Shown here: piece by piece, positions 31,679 to 38,252 of the stretch
Position numbering within the stretch: the first letter of the stretch is position 1
How the letters are laid out: the number at the start of each line of letters is the position of its first letter
Assembly: GCA_026396255.1 (NCBI GenBank)
Contig: JAPLXD010000028.1
Span: forward strand, 1 to 38,252
Direction: 5' to 3'
Length of the DNA: 38,252 bases
Source: Candidatus Moraniibacteriota bacterium
GTDB taxonomy: Bacteria; Patescibacteriota; Minisyncoccia; Moranbacterales; UBA11712
Notes under the pieces: model-generated
The model's input: the letters and a program-made list of their open reading frames with translations, nothing else
Told to the model about the DNA's origin: nothing
Databases searched by the model: none
Made by a program: the position numbers and the translations under genes

Positions 31679-31760
31679 AGCTAGCCCCTCACCAATTCTT
31701 TTTTTTCGCGGCAGCTGATCGACTTGAGTATAATATATGAAAATTGGTGAGGGGCTAGCT
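31679..31760 (+). promoter_or_regulatory. Leader inverted repeat of the DPBB protein gene
   Basis: Perfect 19-bp arms (31679-31697 and 31742-31760) have a 44-nt loop. A -10 like TATATT (31669-31674) puts the predicted start at about 31681, at the left arm. The loop contains a second TATAAT-like box near 31730. The ATG follows 14 nt after the right arm. Confidence 0.6.
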
Positions 31761-31774
31761 AGGGCTGTTTTCTT

Positions 31775-32710
31775 ATGAAGAAAAAAATCTCCATATTGCT
31801 CCTGTTTTTTGCGATTATTGCCGTTTTGCATTTTTTCTGGCCGTTCGGAAAAAGAAAATTCACCGTCTTGCCGCCGTTTCCGGTTGCGGTGGCGGACAGC
31901 GGCAACTATTTTGCGACCACGACTTCCGCGGCCACCGTCTCTGACTTTTTCAAGGAAAAAAAGATTGCGCTCGGCGAGAAGGACTTCGTTTTCCCCGCAC
32001 CGGACACAAAAATTTTTCCGGGAAGCCAAATCATCCTCCGGCACGCGGTTCCGGTTGTCATCGCCGCCGATGGGAAAAATATTCAACTCAATACGACCGG
32101 ACGGACGGTCAGCGACGCGCTCTCCGAAGCAAATATTTCGCTCAGCCCGGTCGACAAGATCGCCCCTGATCCGTCCCAAACCCTGTCCGCCAATTTGAAA
32201 ATTGTTGTCACGCGGATCAATATTGCCGAAATTGCGGTTGATGAAGATATTCCTTTCCAAGTCGTGCAAAAAGAGGACAACACGATTTTGTGGAAACACA
32301 ATGCGGTCACACAAAAGGGTGTCAACGGCACCCGAGAGAAAAAATACCGCGTCACCTATACGGATGGAAAAGAAACCAATCGCGTTTTGATCGGAAGCTC
32401 CGTTACGCAAGCACCTGTTTCGGAAATTGATTCTATTGGAACAAAAATAATTGTCGGAAAGACCCAAAGCGGAGACGCCACCTGGTATGAAAACGGCAAC
32501 GATCTCACCTGCGCCAGCCTGACCTTCGCCCAAGGGAAATATCTGCGCGTGACAAACCGCGCCAACGGGAAATCGGTGATCGTCCAGGTGAACGATTCCG
32601 GTCCATATGGAAAAGGCCGCGTAATCGACCTCAACAAGAAAGCTTTCCAGAAAATCGGCGACATCGGAGCGGGAATCATCAATGTGAAGGTGGAAGAAAT
32701 ACTTAACTAA
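31775..32710 (+). CDS. Exported DUF348/G5/RlpA-like (DPBB) protein
   Basis: This 311-residue protein has an N-terminal signal/anchor helix (about residues 4-22). Ubiquitin-like DUF348 segments follow (about 35-145, TSAATVSDFFKEKKIAL and NTTGRTVSDALSEANI), then a G5-like region (about 148-215, ending RVLIGSSVTQAP). The C-terminal double-psi beta-barrel (about 228-308) carries GDATWYENG, DLTCASLTFAQGKYLRVTN and VNDSGPYGKGRVIDL. The set resembles RpfB/YabE-type cell-wall proteins with an RlpA-like barrel instead of a 3D or Rpf domain. It probably acts on or binds peptidoglycan glycan strands. Its leader carries a 19-bp inverted repeat. Confidence 0.85.
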   Translation: MKKKISILLLFFAIIAVLHFFWPFGKRKFTVLPPFPVAVADSGNYFATTTSAATVSDFFKEKKIALGEKDFVFPAPDTKIFPGSQIILRHAVPVVIAADGKNIQLNTTGRTVSDALSEANISLSPVDKIAPDPSQTLSANLKIVVTRINIAEIAVDEDIPFQVVQKEDNTILWKHNAVTQKGVNGTREKKYRVTYTDGKETNRVLIGSSVTQAPVSEIDSIGTKIIVGKTQSGDATWYENGNDLTCASLTFAQGKYLRVTNRANGKSVIVQVNDSGPYGKGRVIDLNKKAFQKIGDIGAGIINVKVEEILN

Positions 32711-32717
32711 ATTTTTA

Positions 32718-33503
32718 ATGACTAAATTTTCAAATAAAAAATCGTTAGGTCAAAACTTTCTCACGAACGAAAATATAGCTAGACAAATTGTAATGTCTGC
32801 CAACTTAACGTCTTCCAACAATGTCATTGAAATCGGACCGGGAGAAGGAATTTTGACAAAGCATTTGGCTGGATCAGGCGCCCATGTTTTGGCGATCGAA
32901 ATCGATCAGAGGTTGATTGAATCGCTCAAAAAAAACTTTGAAAATATAGAGATTATCGAGGGGGATATTTTGAAAATAGACCTTCCGCGCTTGATCGAAG
33001 GAAACAATTTTGAAAACTATAAAGTCGTCGCCAATTTGCCCTACTACATCACTTCAAAAATCATCCGCTTGCTCCTCGAAACAAAATATCCGCCAAGCGG
33101 AATGATCTTGATGGTGCAAAAAGAAGTCGGGGAGCGAATCATCGCCCTCGATGGAAAAGAAAGCCTCCTTTCCATTTCCGTGAAATTCTATGCCGATCCG
33201 GAAATCCTTTTCGAAGTCCCGCGCGAAAATTTTGATCCAACTCCTGAAGTCGATTCGGTAGTTATCAAGATAAAGCGAAAAAATAATCCACCAGAGGCGG
33301 ACGCAAGCGAATTCTTCCGTCTCGTCCGCGCCGGATTTTCAGCCAAACGAAAAATGCTGGTGAATAATTTGGCTGATCTCGGCCACCCAAAAGCCGAGCT
33401 CTTGGATATTTTGAAAAAAGCCGGCCTGGAGTCGACAATAAGAGCGGAAAAGTTAAGCGTGGAAGATTGGGTAAAACTTTGTAATAATTTCCAATTAAAA
33501 TAG
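32718..33503 (+). CDS. rsmA: 16S rRNA dimethyladenosine transferase RsmA/KsgA
   Basis: RsmA dimethylates two adjacent adenosines near the 3' end of 16S rRNA and acts as a late small-subunit checkpoint. The 261-residue protein has the conserved opening KSLGQNFLTNENIARQI, motif I VIEIGPGEGILT, an acidic LAIEID and the catalytic NLPYYITSKII. The C-terminal helical domain has FSAKRKMLVNNL. It is complete and of normal length. It follows the DPBB protein by 7 nt, so the two are probably co-transcribed; no functional link is obvious. Confidence 0.94.
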   Translation: MTKFSNKKSLGQNFLTNENIARQIVMSANLTSSNNVIEIGPGEGILTKHLAGSGAHVLAIEIDQRLIESLKKNFENIEIIEGDILKIDLPRLIEGNNFENYKVVANLPYYITSKIIRLLLETKYPPSGMILMVQKEVGERIIALDGKESLLSISVKFYADPEILFEVPRENFDPTPEVDSVVIKIKRKNNPPEADASEFFRLVRAGFSAKRKMLVNNLADLGHPKAELLDILKKAGLESTIRAEKLSVEDWVKLCNNFQLK

Positions 33504-33507
33504 GAAA

Positions 33508-34236
33508 ATGGAAATAATCCCCCAGAAATATGCATATCTGGCCGGTAGCTTATATTTTCTGGCAGTCTGGCTGGCCTTTTTCTGGAAATGGCCGAATCGC
33601 CGACTTCCCATGGCGACAATCGGCGCTTTTTTCATCGGACTTGGATTATTCGCCGAGTATTTTTGGTGGCTTTCCGATTGGTGGCATCCGAAAACATTCA
33701 CCGGAACAAAAATTGGAATTGAAGACATAATCTTGTCTTTCACCTTGCCCGGAATTTCTGTTTTGATTTACAAATTTTTCTTTAAAAAAGATTTGGACGG
33801 AAAATTTGAATTGGACAAAGGGACGTTTATTGCGGCTGCTCAAAGATATCTGCCAATATTTCTGATTTCTTTTGTCTCGGCTATTATTCTTTTTTCAGCG
33901 TTTCATGTGCATTCCGTGATCAGTACTTCGGTCGGAATGATGATAGCCAGTCTCATGGTCATGATACGCCGAAAAGATTTGCTCCCAGCTATGCTTTGGA
34001 GCGCTTTTTTGATGGTAGTAGTTTCTATTCCTGCCTATTTCATTTTCATTTTTCTTTCACCCGGAAGTATAGACGCCTTTTGGAATTTTTCCCAAATCAC
34101 CGGATACAAACTGACAGGAATACCTATTGAGGATATCTTGTGGTTTGCTCTCGCCGGCTTTTTGATGGGAGGAATAGTTGAATACGGTTTTGACTATCGA
34201 TTGGTTGACGAAAAGAATGCTAGATATGAAGCTTAA
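33508..34236 (+). CDS. Lycopene-cyclase-domain-like membrane protein
   Basis: This 242-residue protein has about seven TM helices in two internal halves. Each half contains a similar motif: TKIGIEDIILSFTLPG (about 71-86) and GIPIEDILWFALAGF (about 209-223). The repeated P/G-IED motif and length resemble the heterodimeric CrtYc/CrtYd-type (CarR) lycopene cyclase domain, where a PxE(E/D) motif is typical. The first copy has Gly in place of Pro, so activity is uncertain. It starts 4 nt after rsmA. It converges with and overlaps a UbiA-type gene by 17 nt, and that enzyme class also acts on isoprenoids. Confidence 0.6.
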   Translation: MEIIPQKYAYLAGSLYFLAVWLAFFWKWPNRRLPMATIGAFFIGLGLFAEYFWWLSDWWHPKTFTGTKIGIEDIILSFTLPGISVLIYKFFFKKDLDGKFELDKGTFIAAAQRYLPIFLISFVSAIILFSAFHVHSVISTSVGMMIASLMVMIRRKDLLPAMLWSAFLMVVVSIPAYFIFIFLSPGSIDAFWNFSQITGYKLTGIPIEDILWFALAGFLMGGIVEYGFDYRLVDEKNARYEA

Positions 34237-35851
34237 TCACGGGATAAAATATAAAAAAGAAGATCGCCAAAACATAAACAAACAAAAATCCGAAAACAAA
34301 GATATGCACCCGCCGGGGTGATATTTTTTTTGTCTGCAAAATCCAAAAGGAAAGCGCGCCGAGGATCATTGCCGGAAAAAACAAAATTTTCGCGTTGAGC
34401 CAGAGGACACTCAAGGCGTAGGAGACAAAGATCCCAAGCCCGATCGCAAACCGCGCCCATGTTTCGCCGAGCAGAACGGGGATCGTCCAGACTTCGTCCG
34501 CTTTATCACCTTCGATGTCCTTCAAATCTTTGACGGGAAGAGAAATCATGAAGGCGATGATCAAGAGCCAGAAAACCTGATGGGGAAAGCGGGTGATATT
34601 TTGCCCGTCGGCCAGAAGTATGAAACCGGATATGAAAAGGAGCGCGAGGGCGAGCGCCGAGAAAAAGCTGGCCACAAACGGAAATCTTTTGAGACGAAAT
34701 GGCCAGGCAGAATATACCCAACCGATTGTTTGGTAAACAATGATTATTAAAAAGAATTTCGCGCCGACCGTGATAGCCAATATCAGCGAGAAGACAAAAC
34801 ATATCCAGAAGAGCTGCCGATAATCTTCGCTGGAAACCGCGCCAGTCGCCAGCGGACGCTGCGCGTTTGTCAGCTTGTCGATTTCCAAATCAACCTGGTC
34901 ATTGAGAAATACCGAAGCCAGCCAGGCAAAAATCGCCGCCAAGATCAAATTTGAAATGGCAAAAAAAGAAAAAACATTGATATTCAAATTATTTGGGAAA
35001 TAGAAAGCGCCCAATCCCGCACCCGTCAAAATCAAACCGGCATGAATTGTTATCTGAACCCAGCGAATGTTTTTCACGACTGGCCAGAATTTGTCACGAA
35101 AATAGAGCCAAAAAAAGAAAATCAAGACAAACACCAACAAATACGCGTATATCAAATTCATCTTCACATTGAGAGCATTCATGAAATCCGGTTCGGATAT
35201 CGAGAAGAAACCGGCCGGGGTGAGAAAAAGCCCGGCAATGTCGAAGCTTTGCACCGCAAATAGGCTCTTTTTCGGCAAAAAATACAGATAAGAGAGCCAG
35301 GAGGGAAAAGAGCCGAGAACGAATAGGATGATATAAGTGAATAACCCTGCCAAAAGAGCTCTTATCGTCTTTTTTTGCTTTATATAAGCATATAATATCA
35401 TAAAAACAATTGCCAGCGCCACCTCCACCCGGACTCCGTAGGTGATTCCGATCGCCGCGTTGTTGCCAAAAAAAGTCAAAAATCGTATAAGCAAGCCTTT
35501 CAGGCTGTCGAAAGCATAGAAACTCCAGCAAAAACTCTGTCCGCACCAAATCTTGTCGATGATTGGGGGAAAAATGACAAGCAAAAAGCCCCAAAGCAAC
35601 ACGTTGGCCGCTTTTTTGAGTTCTGTTTTCAGCCAGAAAACCAGAAAAATGAGTACAATCAGGTATGAGAATGCGAAAAACAGCCAGGCCACCAGAGTCG
35701 AGCCGATGAAAAAGGCCAGAGATACGTCCTGAAATCCGGCCAAGAGATTTTCCCCGAGCATCCGGAGAGCAATGATCGCCGAAAAGGCGGTCAGCCAGCC
35801 GATGAGAGTGAGGGGATAGGATTCGATTTTGGCAAGGAATTTATGCAACAT
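34220..35851 (-). CDS. UbiA-family prenyltransferase with N-terminal TM extension
   Basis: UbiA enzymes transfer prenyl chains in the membrane. The C-terminal half (about residues 250-543) has both Asp-rich sites: NDQVDLEIDKLTNAQRPLATG near 316-336 and KDLKDIEGDKADE near 447-459, and about eight to nine TM helices. The N-terminal 250 residues add about six TM helices not usual for the family, making this 543-residue protein unusually long. Its substrate is unknown; with the overlapping lycopene-cyclase-like gene, a carotenoid or lycopene-elongase role is one option, quinone or lipid prenylation another. ATG 35851. The upstream DNA is a palindromic repeat. Confidence 0.75.
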   Translation of the reverse strand: MLHKFLAKIESYPLTLIGWLTAFSAIIALRMLGENLLAGFQDVSLAFFIGSTLVAWLFFAFSYLIVLIFLVFWLKTELKKAANVLLWGFLLVIFPPIIDKIWCGQSFCWSFYAFDSLKGLLIRFLTFFGNNAAIGITYGVRVEVALAIVFMILYAYIKQKKTIRALLAGLFTYIILFVLGSFPSWLSYLYFLPKKSLFAVQSFDIAGLFLTPAGFFSISEPDFMNALNVKMNLIYAYLLVFVLIFFFWLYFRDKFWPVVKNIRWVQITIHAGLILTGAGLGAFYFPNNLNINVFSFFAISNLILAAIFAWLASVFLNDQVDLEIDKLTNAQRPLATGAVSSEDYRQLFWICFVFSLILAITVGAKFFLIIIVYQTIGWVYSAWPFRLKRFPFVASFFSALALALLFISGFILLADGQNITRFPHQVFWLLIIAFMISLPVKDLKDIEGDKADEVWTIPVLLGETWARFAIGLGIFVSYALSVLWLNAKILFFPAMILGALSFWILQTKKISPRRVHIFVFGFLFVYVLAIFFFIFYPVIKLHI

Positions 35852-35852
35852 T

Positions 35853-35972
35853 GTAATTTCTAATACCCAATTTCCAACAAAAATTCAAATGCCTAATGTC
35901 CAATTTTGAAATTCGAGACTTTAGCATTGGACATTTTATTGGAAATTAGTAATTGGGAATTGGAAATTTTAA
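35853..35972. repeat. A/T-rich palindromic repeat upstream of the UbiA gene
   Basis: The segment contains imperfect inverted copies of an AATTTCCAA/TTGGAAATT theme, and AATGTCCAA pairs with TTGGACATT around an inner loop. It resembles dispersed MITE-like repeats. No gene is seen in 35852-36054. Confidence 0.5.
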
Positions 35973-36031
35973 AAAATATTCTCTTCCTAAAAACTAGCAC
36001 ATAATCCAATTATTTATCAACAGCAAAAGCT

Positions 36032-36060
36032 TTGTTGCCTTCCCAAAAATATGGTATAGT
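36032..36060 (+). promoter_or_regulatory. Promoter of the TSP3 protein operon
   Basis: TTGTTG (36032-36037), a 17-bp spacer and TATAGT (36055-36060). The predicted start, about 36067, is next to the left arm of the 36069-36152 inverted repeat. Confidence 0.55.
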
Positions 36061-36068
36061 AAGAGCAA

Positions 36069-36152
36069 TTCACCCCGTTAGAAAATATAGGAAATATATT
36101 TGAATCTGGCGGGGGGAAGAGGGGAAAATAAATATTTTTCTAACGGGGTGAA
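36069..36152 (+). promoter_or_regulatory. Leader inverted repeat covering the TSP3 gene start
   Basis: Perfect 17-bp arms (36069-36085 and 36136-36152) have a 50-nt loop. The right arm contains the GTG start codon at 36148, so pairing would hide the start from ribosomes. Confidence 0.65.
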
Positions 36153-36753
36153 AAAGACAAAAATCCCGCCTCACCGGCGGGCAGGCATAGCTATAATTGC
36201 TGTGAGTTTTCTCGTGTGGGGAATCACGTTTTTCGCGATGGCTGACAACAAAACTAGTGGTTCCGTTTTCCTGGACAGCGACCAGGATGGGCTCACCGAC
36301 CAGCAAGAAAAACTGATCGGCACCGATCCCCACAATCCGGATACTGACAACGACGGATATTTTGACGGCGAGGAGGAAAAAAGTTGCTACAATCCCATGA
36401 AGCCGGCTCCGGGAGACAAACTCACCGCCGATCAATGCGCGGCTATGCAAAAAATCCTGGCCGATCCCGATCACGCCCAACCCCTAAACCTAACACTGTC
36501 TTCCGGCACAAGTACGAATAGCCAAAACACCAATATCAGCCAAACATCGCAAAATACGCCAACCGATTTGAACTCAACTGCAACTGACCCGCTCCCAGGC
36601 GGCGCCGACAGTTCACTTTCCTCCCCTTCGGACAATTCACTTGCTCCCCAGACCTTCACTGACCTTTCTTCCGACCCGAACAATCCGAATTTGACGAATG
36701 AAATGGTCGGGCAGTTGCTTCAGCTCACGAATCAAGCGATATCGCCCAAATGA
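36148..36753 (+). CDS. Exported thrombospondin-type-3 repeat protein
   Basis: The 201-residue protein has a signal/anchor helix (about residues 11-32, GIAIIAVSFLVWGITFFAMA). Acidic calcium-binding TSP3 repeats follow (DSDQDGLTDQQEKLIGT, then DPHNPDTDNDGYFDGEEE). After that comes a Ser/Thr/Asn/Pro-rich linker and a helical end LTNEMVGQLLQL. The GTG at 36148 is chosen because the open frame upstream crosses the hairpin loop. The next gene begins within its stop codon (ATGA). In frame -1 the sequence just before that ATG reads naturally into the next protein (SSDIAQMTQGALQ), so the two may be one gene split by a frameshift. Confidence 0.7.
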   Translation: MKKTKIPPHRRAGIAIIAVSFLVWGITFFAMADNKTSGSVFLDSDQDGLTDQQEKLIGTDPHNPDTDNDGYFDGEEEKSCYNPMKPAPGDKLTADQCAAMQKILADPDHAQPLNLTLSSGTSTNSQNTNISQTSQNTPTDLNSTATDPLPGGADSSLSSPSDNSLAPQTFTDLSSDPNNPNLTNEMVGQLLQLTNQAISPK

Positions 36754-37307
36754 CACAAGGAGCGCTTCAAACGGTCGACCTCACAAAAAATATGCCGGAC
36801 ATCAAAGACTCCGACATCAATCTGCTTCCGGAAGTGAAAGGGAAAAATCTTTCCGCGGACGAAATCAAAGCCAAACAAAAAACCGAGATCGAAACATATC
36901 TCGCGCAGATCGCTTTCGTTCTCGCTTCCAAGTCTCCTTTTCCTGTGGATCAGCCACAAAATTTGCAATCCCAGTTGAGCACTGAAAGCTCGACTCTTAT
37001 TTCAACTCTTTCATCGGGAGATCTATCCAAGCTCGACGCTTATACCCAGAAAGCCCAGGCTGGCATCGACCAGTTGAAAAAAATAGAAGTGCCCTATGTC
37101 CTGAAAGACATCCACAAATCGGCGCTCCAGCTTGCGCTGTATTCGCTCAGCCTCAAAAACAGTTTCACCCTCAATGCCACCGATCCAATGAAAAGCCTGG
37201 CCGCCGTTTCGAGTCTTCAGGCGGTCGCCCAAAAAGCAACAGATCTCCAAACCCAACTTTCCCAGATCTTAAGCACCTATGGAATCGACGCCATAAAATT
37301 TCCCTAA
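36750..37307 (+). CDS. Helical protein downstream of TSP3 gene, unknown
   Basis: This 185-residue protein has no signal peptide or TM helix. It was not recognised. It contains a predicted helical core with AEEIKAKQKTEIETYLAQ-like charge pattern (DEIKAKQKTEIETYL), a Ser/Leu-rich middle and an alanine-rich end. Neighbours on both sides are exported, which makes a cytoplasmic protein here odd. It is either translationally coupled to the TSP3 gene by the ATGA overlap or its continuation after a one-base shift. It ends 4 nt before the next gene. Confidence 0.6.
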   Translation: MTQGALQTVDLTKNMPDIKDSDINLLPEVKGKNLSADEIKAKQKTEIETYLAQIAFVLASKSPFPVDQPQNLQSQLSTESSTLISTLSSGDLSKLDAYTQKAQAGIDQLKKIEVPYVLKDIHKSALQLALYSLSLKNSFTLNATDPMKSLAAVSSLQAVAQKATDLQTQLSQILSTYGIDAIKFP

Positions 37308-37311
37308 AAAA

Positions 37312-38252
37312 ATGAACAAAACAAAAAAAATAGTCCTCACTCTTCTTCTCTTCGCTTTTTTGAACGCGGTTTTCGCTCCGGCGGCGCATGCCGACTGGTG
37401 GGGAGCGACTGAAATGAGTTTTGTAGTGAATAGGGCAATAGAAGAAATGACAAAAAGCATCTATGACACAACTGTCGCCAATCTGAAAATCGCCGCCATC
37501 CGCATCATCCAGGCCAAGCTCACCGCTTTGATGGGGCAGAACAACAGCGCCGTGGACGGAGTCGCCGGAATGATCATCAGCGACTGGAAACAATTCATCT
37601 TCAGCTCGGCGTCGAAATATTCAACTCAGATGACGGATGATTTCTTCCGGGGCTTGAGCTCGGGCGCCGCCCCCGGCATGCAAAAAAATGTGATCAGCCC
37701 GGCGATGGCGGCGGTCAATGCGGAATTGCAGGCAAATCGGCCGAATCTTCAAAACTTTATAGGAAACGGAGACGCCAGTATGATTTTTCAAGCCGGAAAA
37801 TCGGTGAATCCTTGGGTCGCCTGGAACGTCGCCGCCCAGCCCCAAAACGACCTCGCCTTCACATACCTGGTCGCCAAGAGCGTCCAGCAAGCCGCCTATA
37901 ATCGGCAGGTGATGGCCAGCATGTCAGAGGGCATCGCCGGAGGAGGAAACAAGAGCAAAGAAATCACCGCCTCCAACGGAAACAAGCTCACTGCACCGGG
38001 TAACAAACAGGTTATGGCCGAGAACGGAAAAATGCTCTCTGCCCCGGTCACTTCGTACTACCAGGGACAAAACATCACCCTCACCGGACGAGCATTCGCA
38101 TACATGCAGAGCGAAATTGATCTGCTCCCGCTCCGGATGCTCTCGGCGGCGCAAACCATCCCCCAAGTCGTCACCGGGATGGCGAACCAGATGATCAGCC
38201 AAGTCATCCAAAATGGAGCGGATAAAATAATCAACCCTGGAAGCGGCGGATC
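37312..38252 (+). CDS. Exported helical protein, truncated by the window end
   Basis: ATG 37312 opens a frame with no stop to the window end, at least 313 codons. The N-terminus is a clear signal peptide (KTKKIVLTLLLFAFLNAVFA, cleavage near AHA-D). The mature part is Ala/Met/Ile-rich and helical, with regular amphipathic segments such as NLKIAAIRIIQAKLTALMG. VirB5/TrbJ-like subunits of type IV secretion systems have a similar composition and helical character, but no diagnostic motif is visible, so the comparison is only suggestive. It is the third gene of a tightly spaced operon with the TSP3 protein and the 36750 gene. Confidence 0.75.
   Translation, partial: MNKTKKIVLTLLLFAFLNAVFAPAAHADWWGATEMSFVVNRAIEEMTKSIYDTTVANLKIAAIRIIQAKLTALMGQNNSAVDGVAGMIISDWKQFIFSSASKYSTQMTDDFFRGLSSGAAPGMQKNVISPAMAAVNAELQANRPNLQNFIGNGDASMIFQAGKSVNPWVAWNVAAQPQNDLAFTYLVAKSVQQAAYNRQVMASMSEGIAGGGNKSKEITASNGNKLTAPGNKQVMAENGKMLSAPVTSYYQGQNITLTGRAFAYMQSEIDLLPLRMLSAAQTIPQVVTGMANQMISQVIQNGADKIINPGSGG

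Noticed and set aside
36741-36756. Programmed -1 frameshift signal
   Set aside because: There is no proper slippery heptamer (the bases are G-CCC-AAA), so a simple indel or translational coupling is more likely.

Overview
The window reads as a stretch of chromosome from a Candidate Phyla Radiation (Patescibacteria) bacterium, most likely of the Parcubacteria/Moranbacteria kind. The grounds are family-level: short compact housekeeping genes, DUF5654 and DUF5663 proteins, CPR-type T4SS-pilin and LysM-CHAP proteins, a serine recombinase abutting a tRNA, and palindromic repeats in most intergenic gaps. TGA serves as a normal stop (gmk, yifB, the TSP3 gene), so the Gly-TGA code of Absconditabacteria/Gracilibacteria is excluded. 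No 16S gene is present, so the placement is inference.

Layout. (1) 1-6.2 kb, plus strand: ribosomal protein S1, a guanylate kinase-like protein with no P-loop lysine, tilS, ftsH and a multipass membrane protein. (2) 6.2-14.0 kb, accessory region: a 135/137-bp repeat with short terminal inverted repeats occurs in inverted copies at 6299-6433 and 11921-12057. Between them lie a NYN-domain protein and a five-gene minus-strand cassette (T4SS-pilin/Ig-like protein, an M64-like metalloprotease with an altered zinc motif, a Cys-rich anchored protein and two membrane proteins). Directly next to the right copy is a broken serine recombinase gene bracketed by a perfect 136-bp inverted repeat that ends in the CCA end of tRNA-Val(GAC), followed by a CAT-anticodon tRNA. 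(3) 14.2-21.9 kb: DUF5654, a DUF559 gene between direct repeats, a gluzincin-like metallopeptidase, a Xer recombinase, a LysM-CHAP cell-wall hydrolase with a structured leader, PcrA/UvrD helicase, and an HTH-nucleotidyltransferase/HEPN pair under a tandem palindromic operator. (4) 22.1-26.9 kb, plus strand: rpsO, a second NYN protein, two small proteins, pnp and a proline-rich anchored protein. (5) 26.9-27.6 kb: no convincing gene, but a good promoter and at least seven strong stems, two of them mutually exclusive; the best candidate here for an undescribed RNA. (6) 27.6-35.9 kb: two small membrane proteins, a methyltransferase-like gene, yraN, a DksA/TraR protein, lspA, yifB/comM, a DUF348/RlpA-like exported protein, rsmA, and convergent lycopene-cyclase-like and UbiA genes. 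(7) 36-38.25 kb: three exported or envelope genes, the last cut by the window end.

How it fits together. Translation and RNA metabolism (S1, S15, TilS, RsmA, PNPase, tRNAs) mixes with envelope maintenance (FtsH, LspA, LysM-CHAP, DPBB protein). Three genes (recombinase, DPBB protein, TSP3 protein) share one leader design: a 17-21-bp inverted repeat beginning at or next to the predicted transcription start. Many assignments rest on motifs read by eye; no database search was run.
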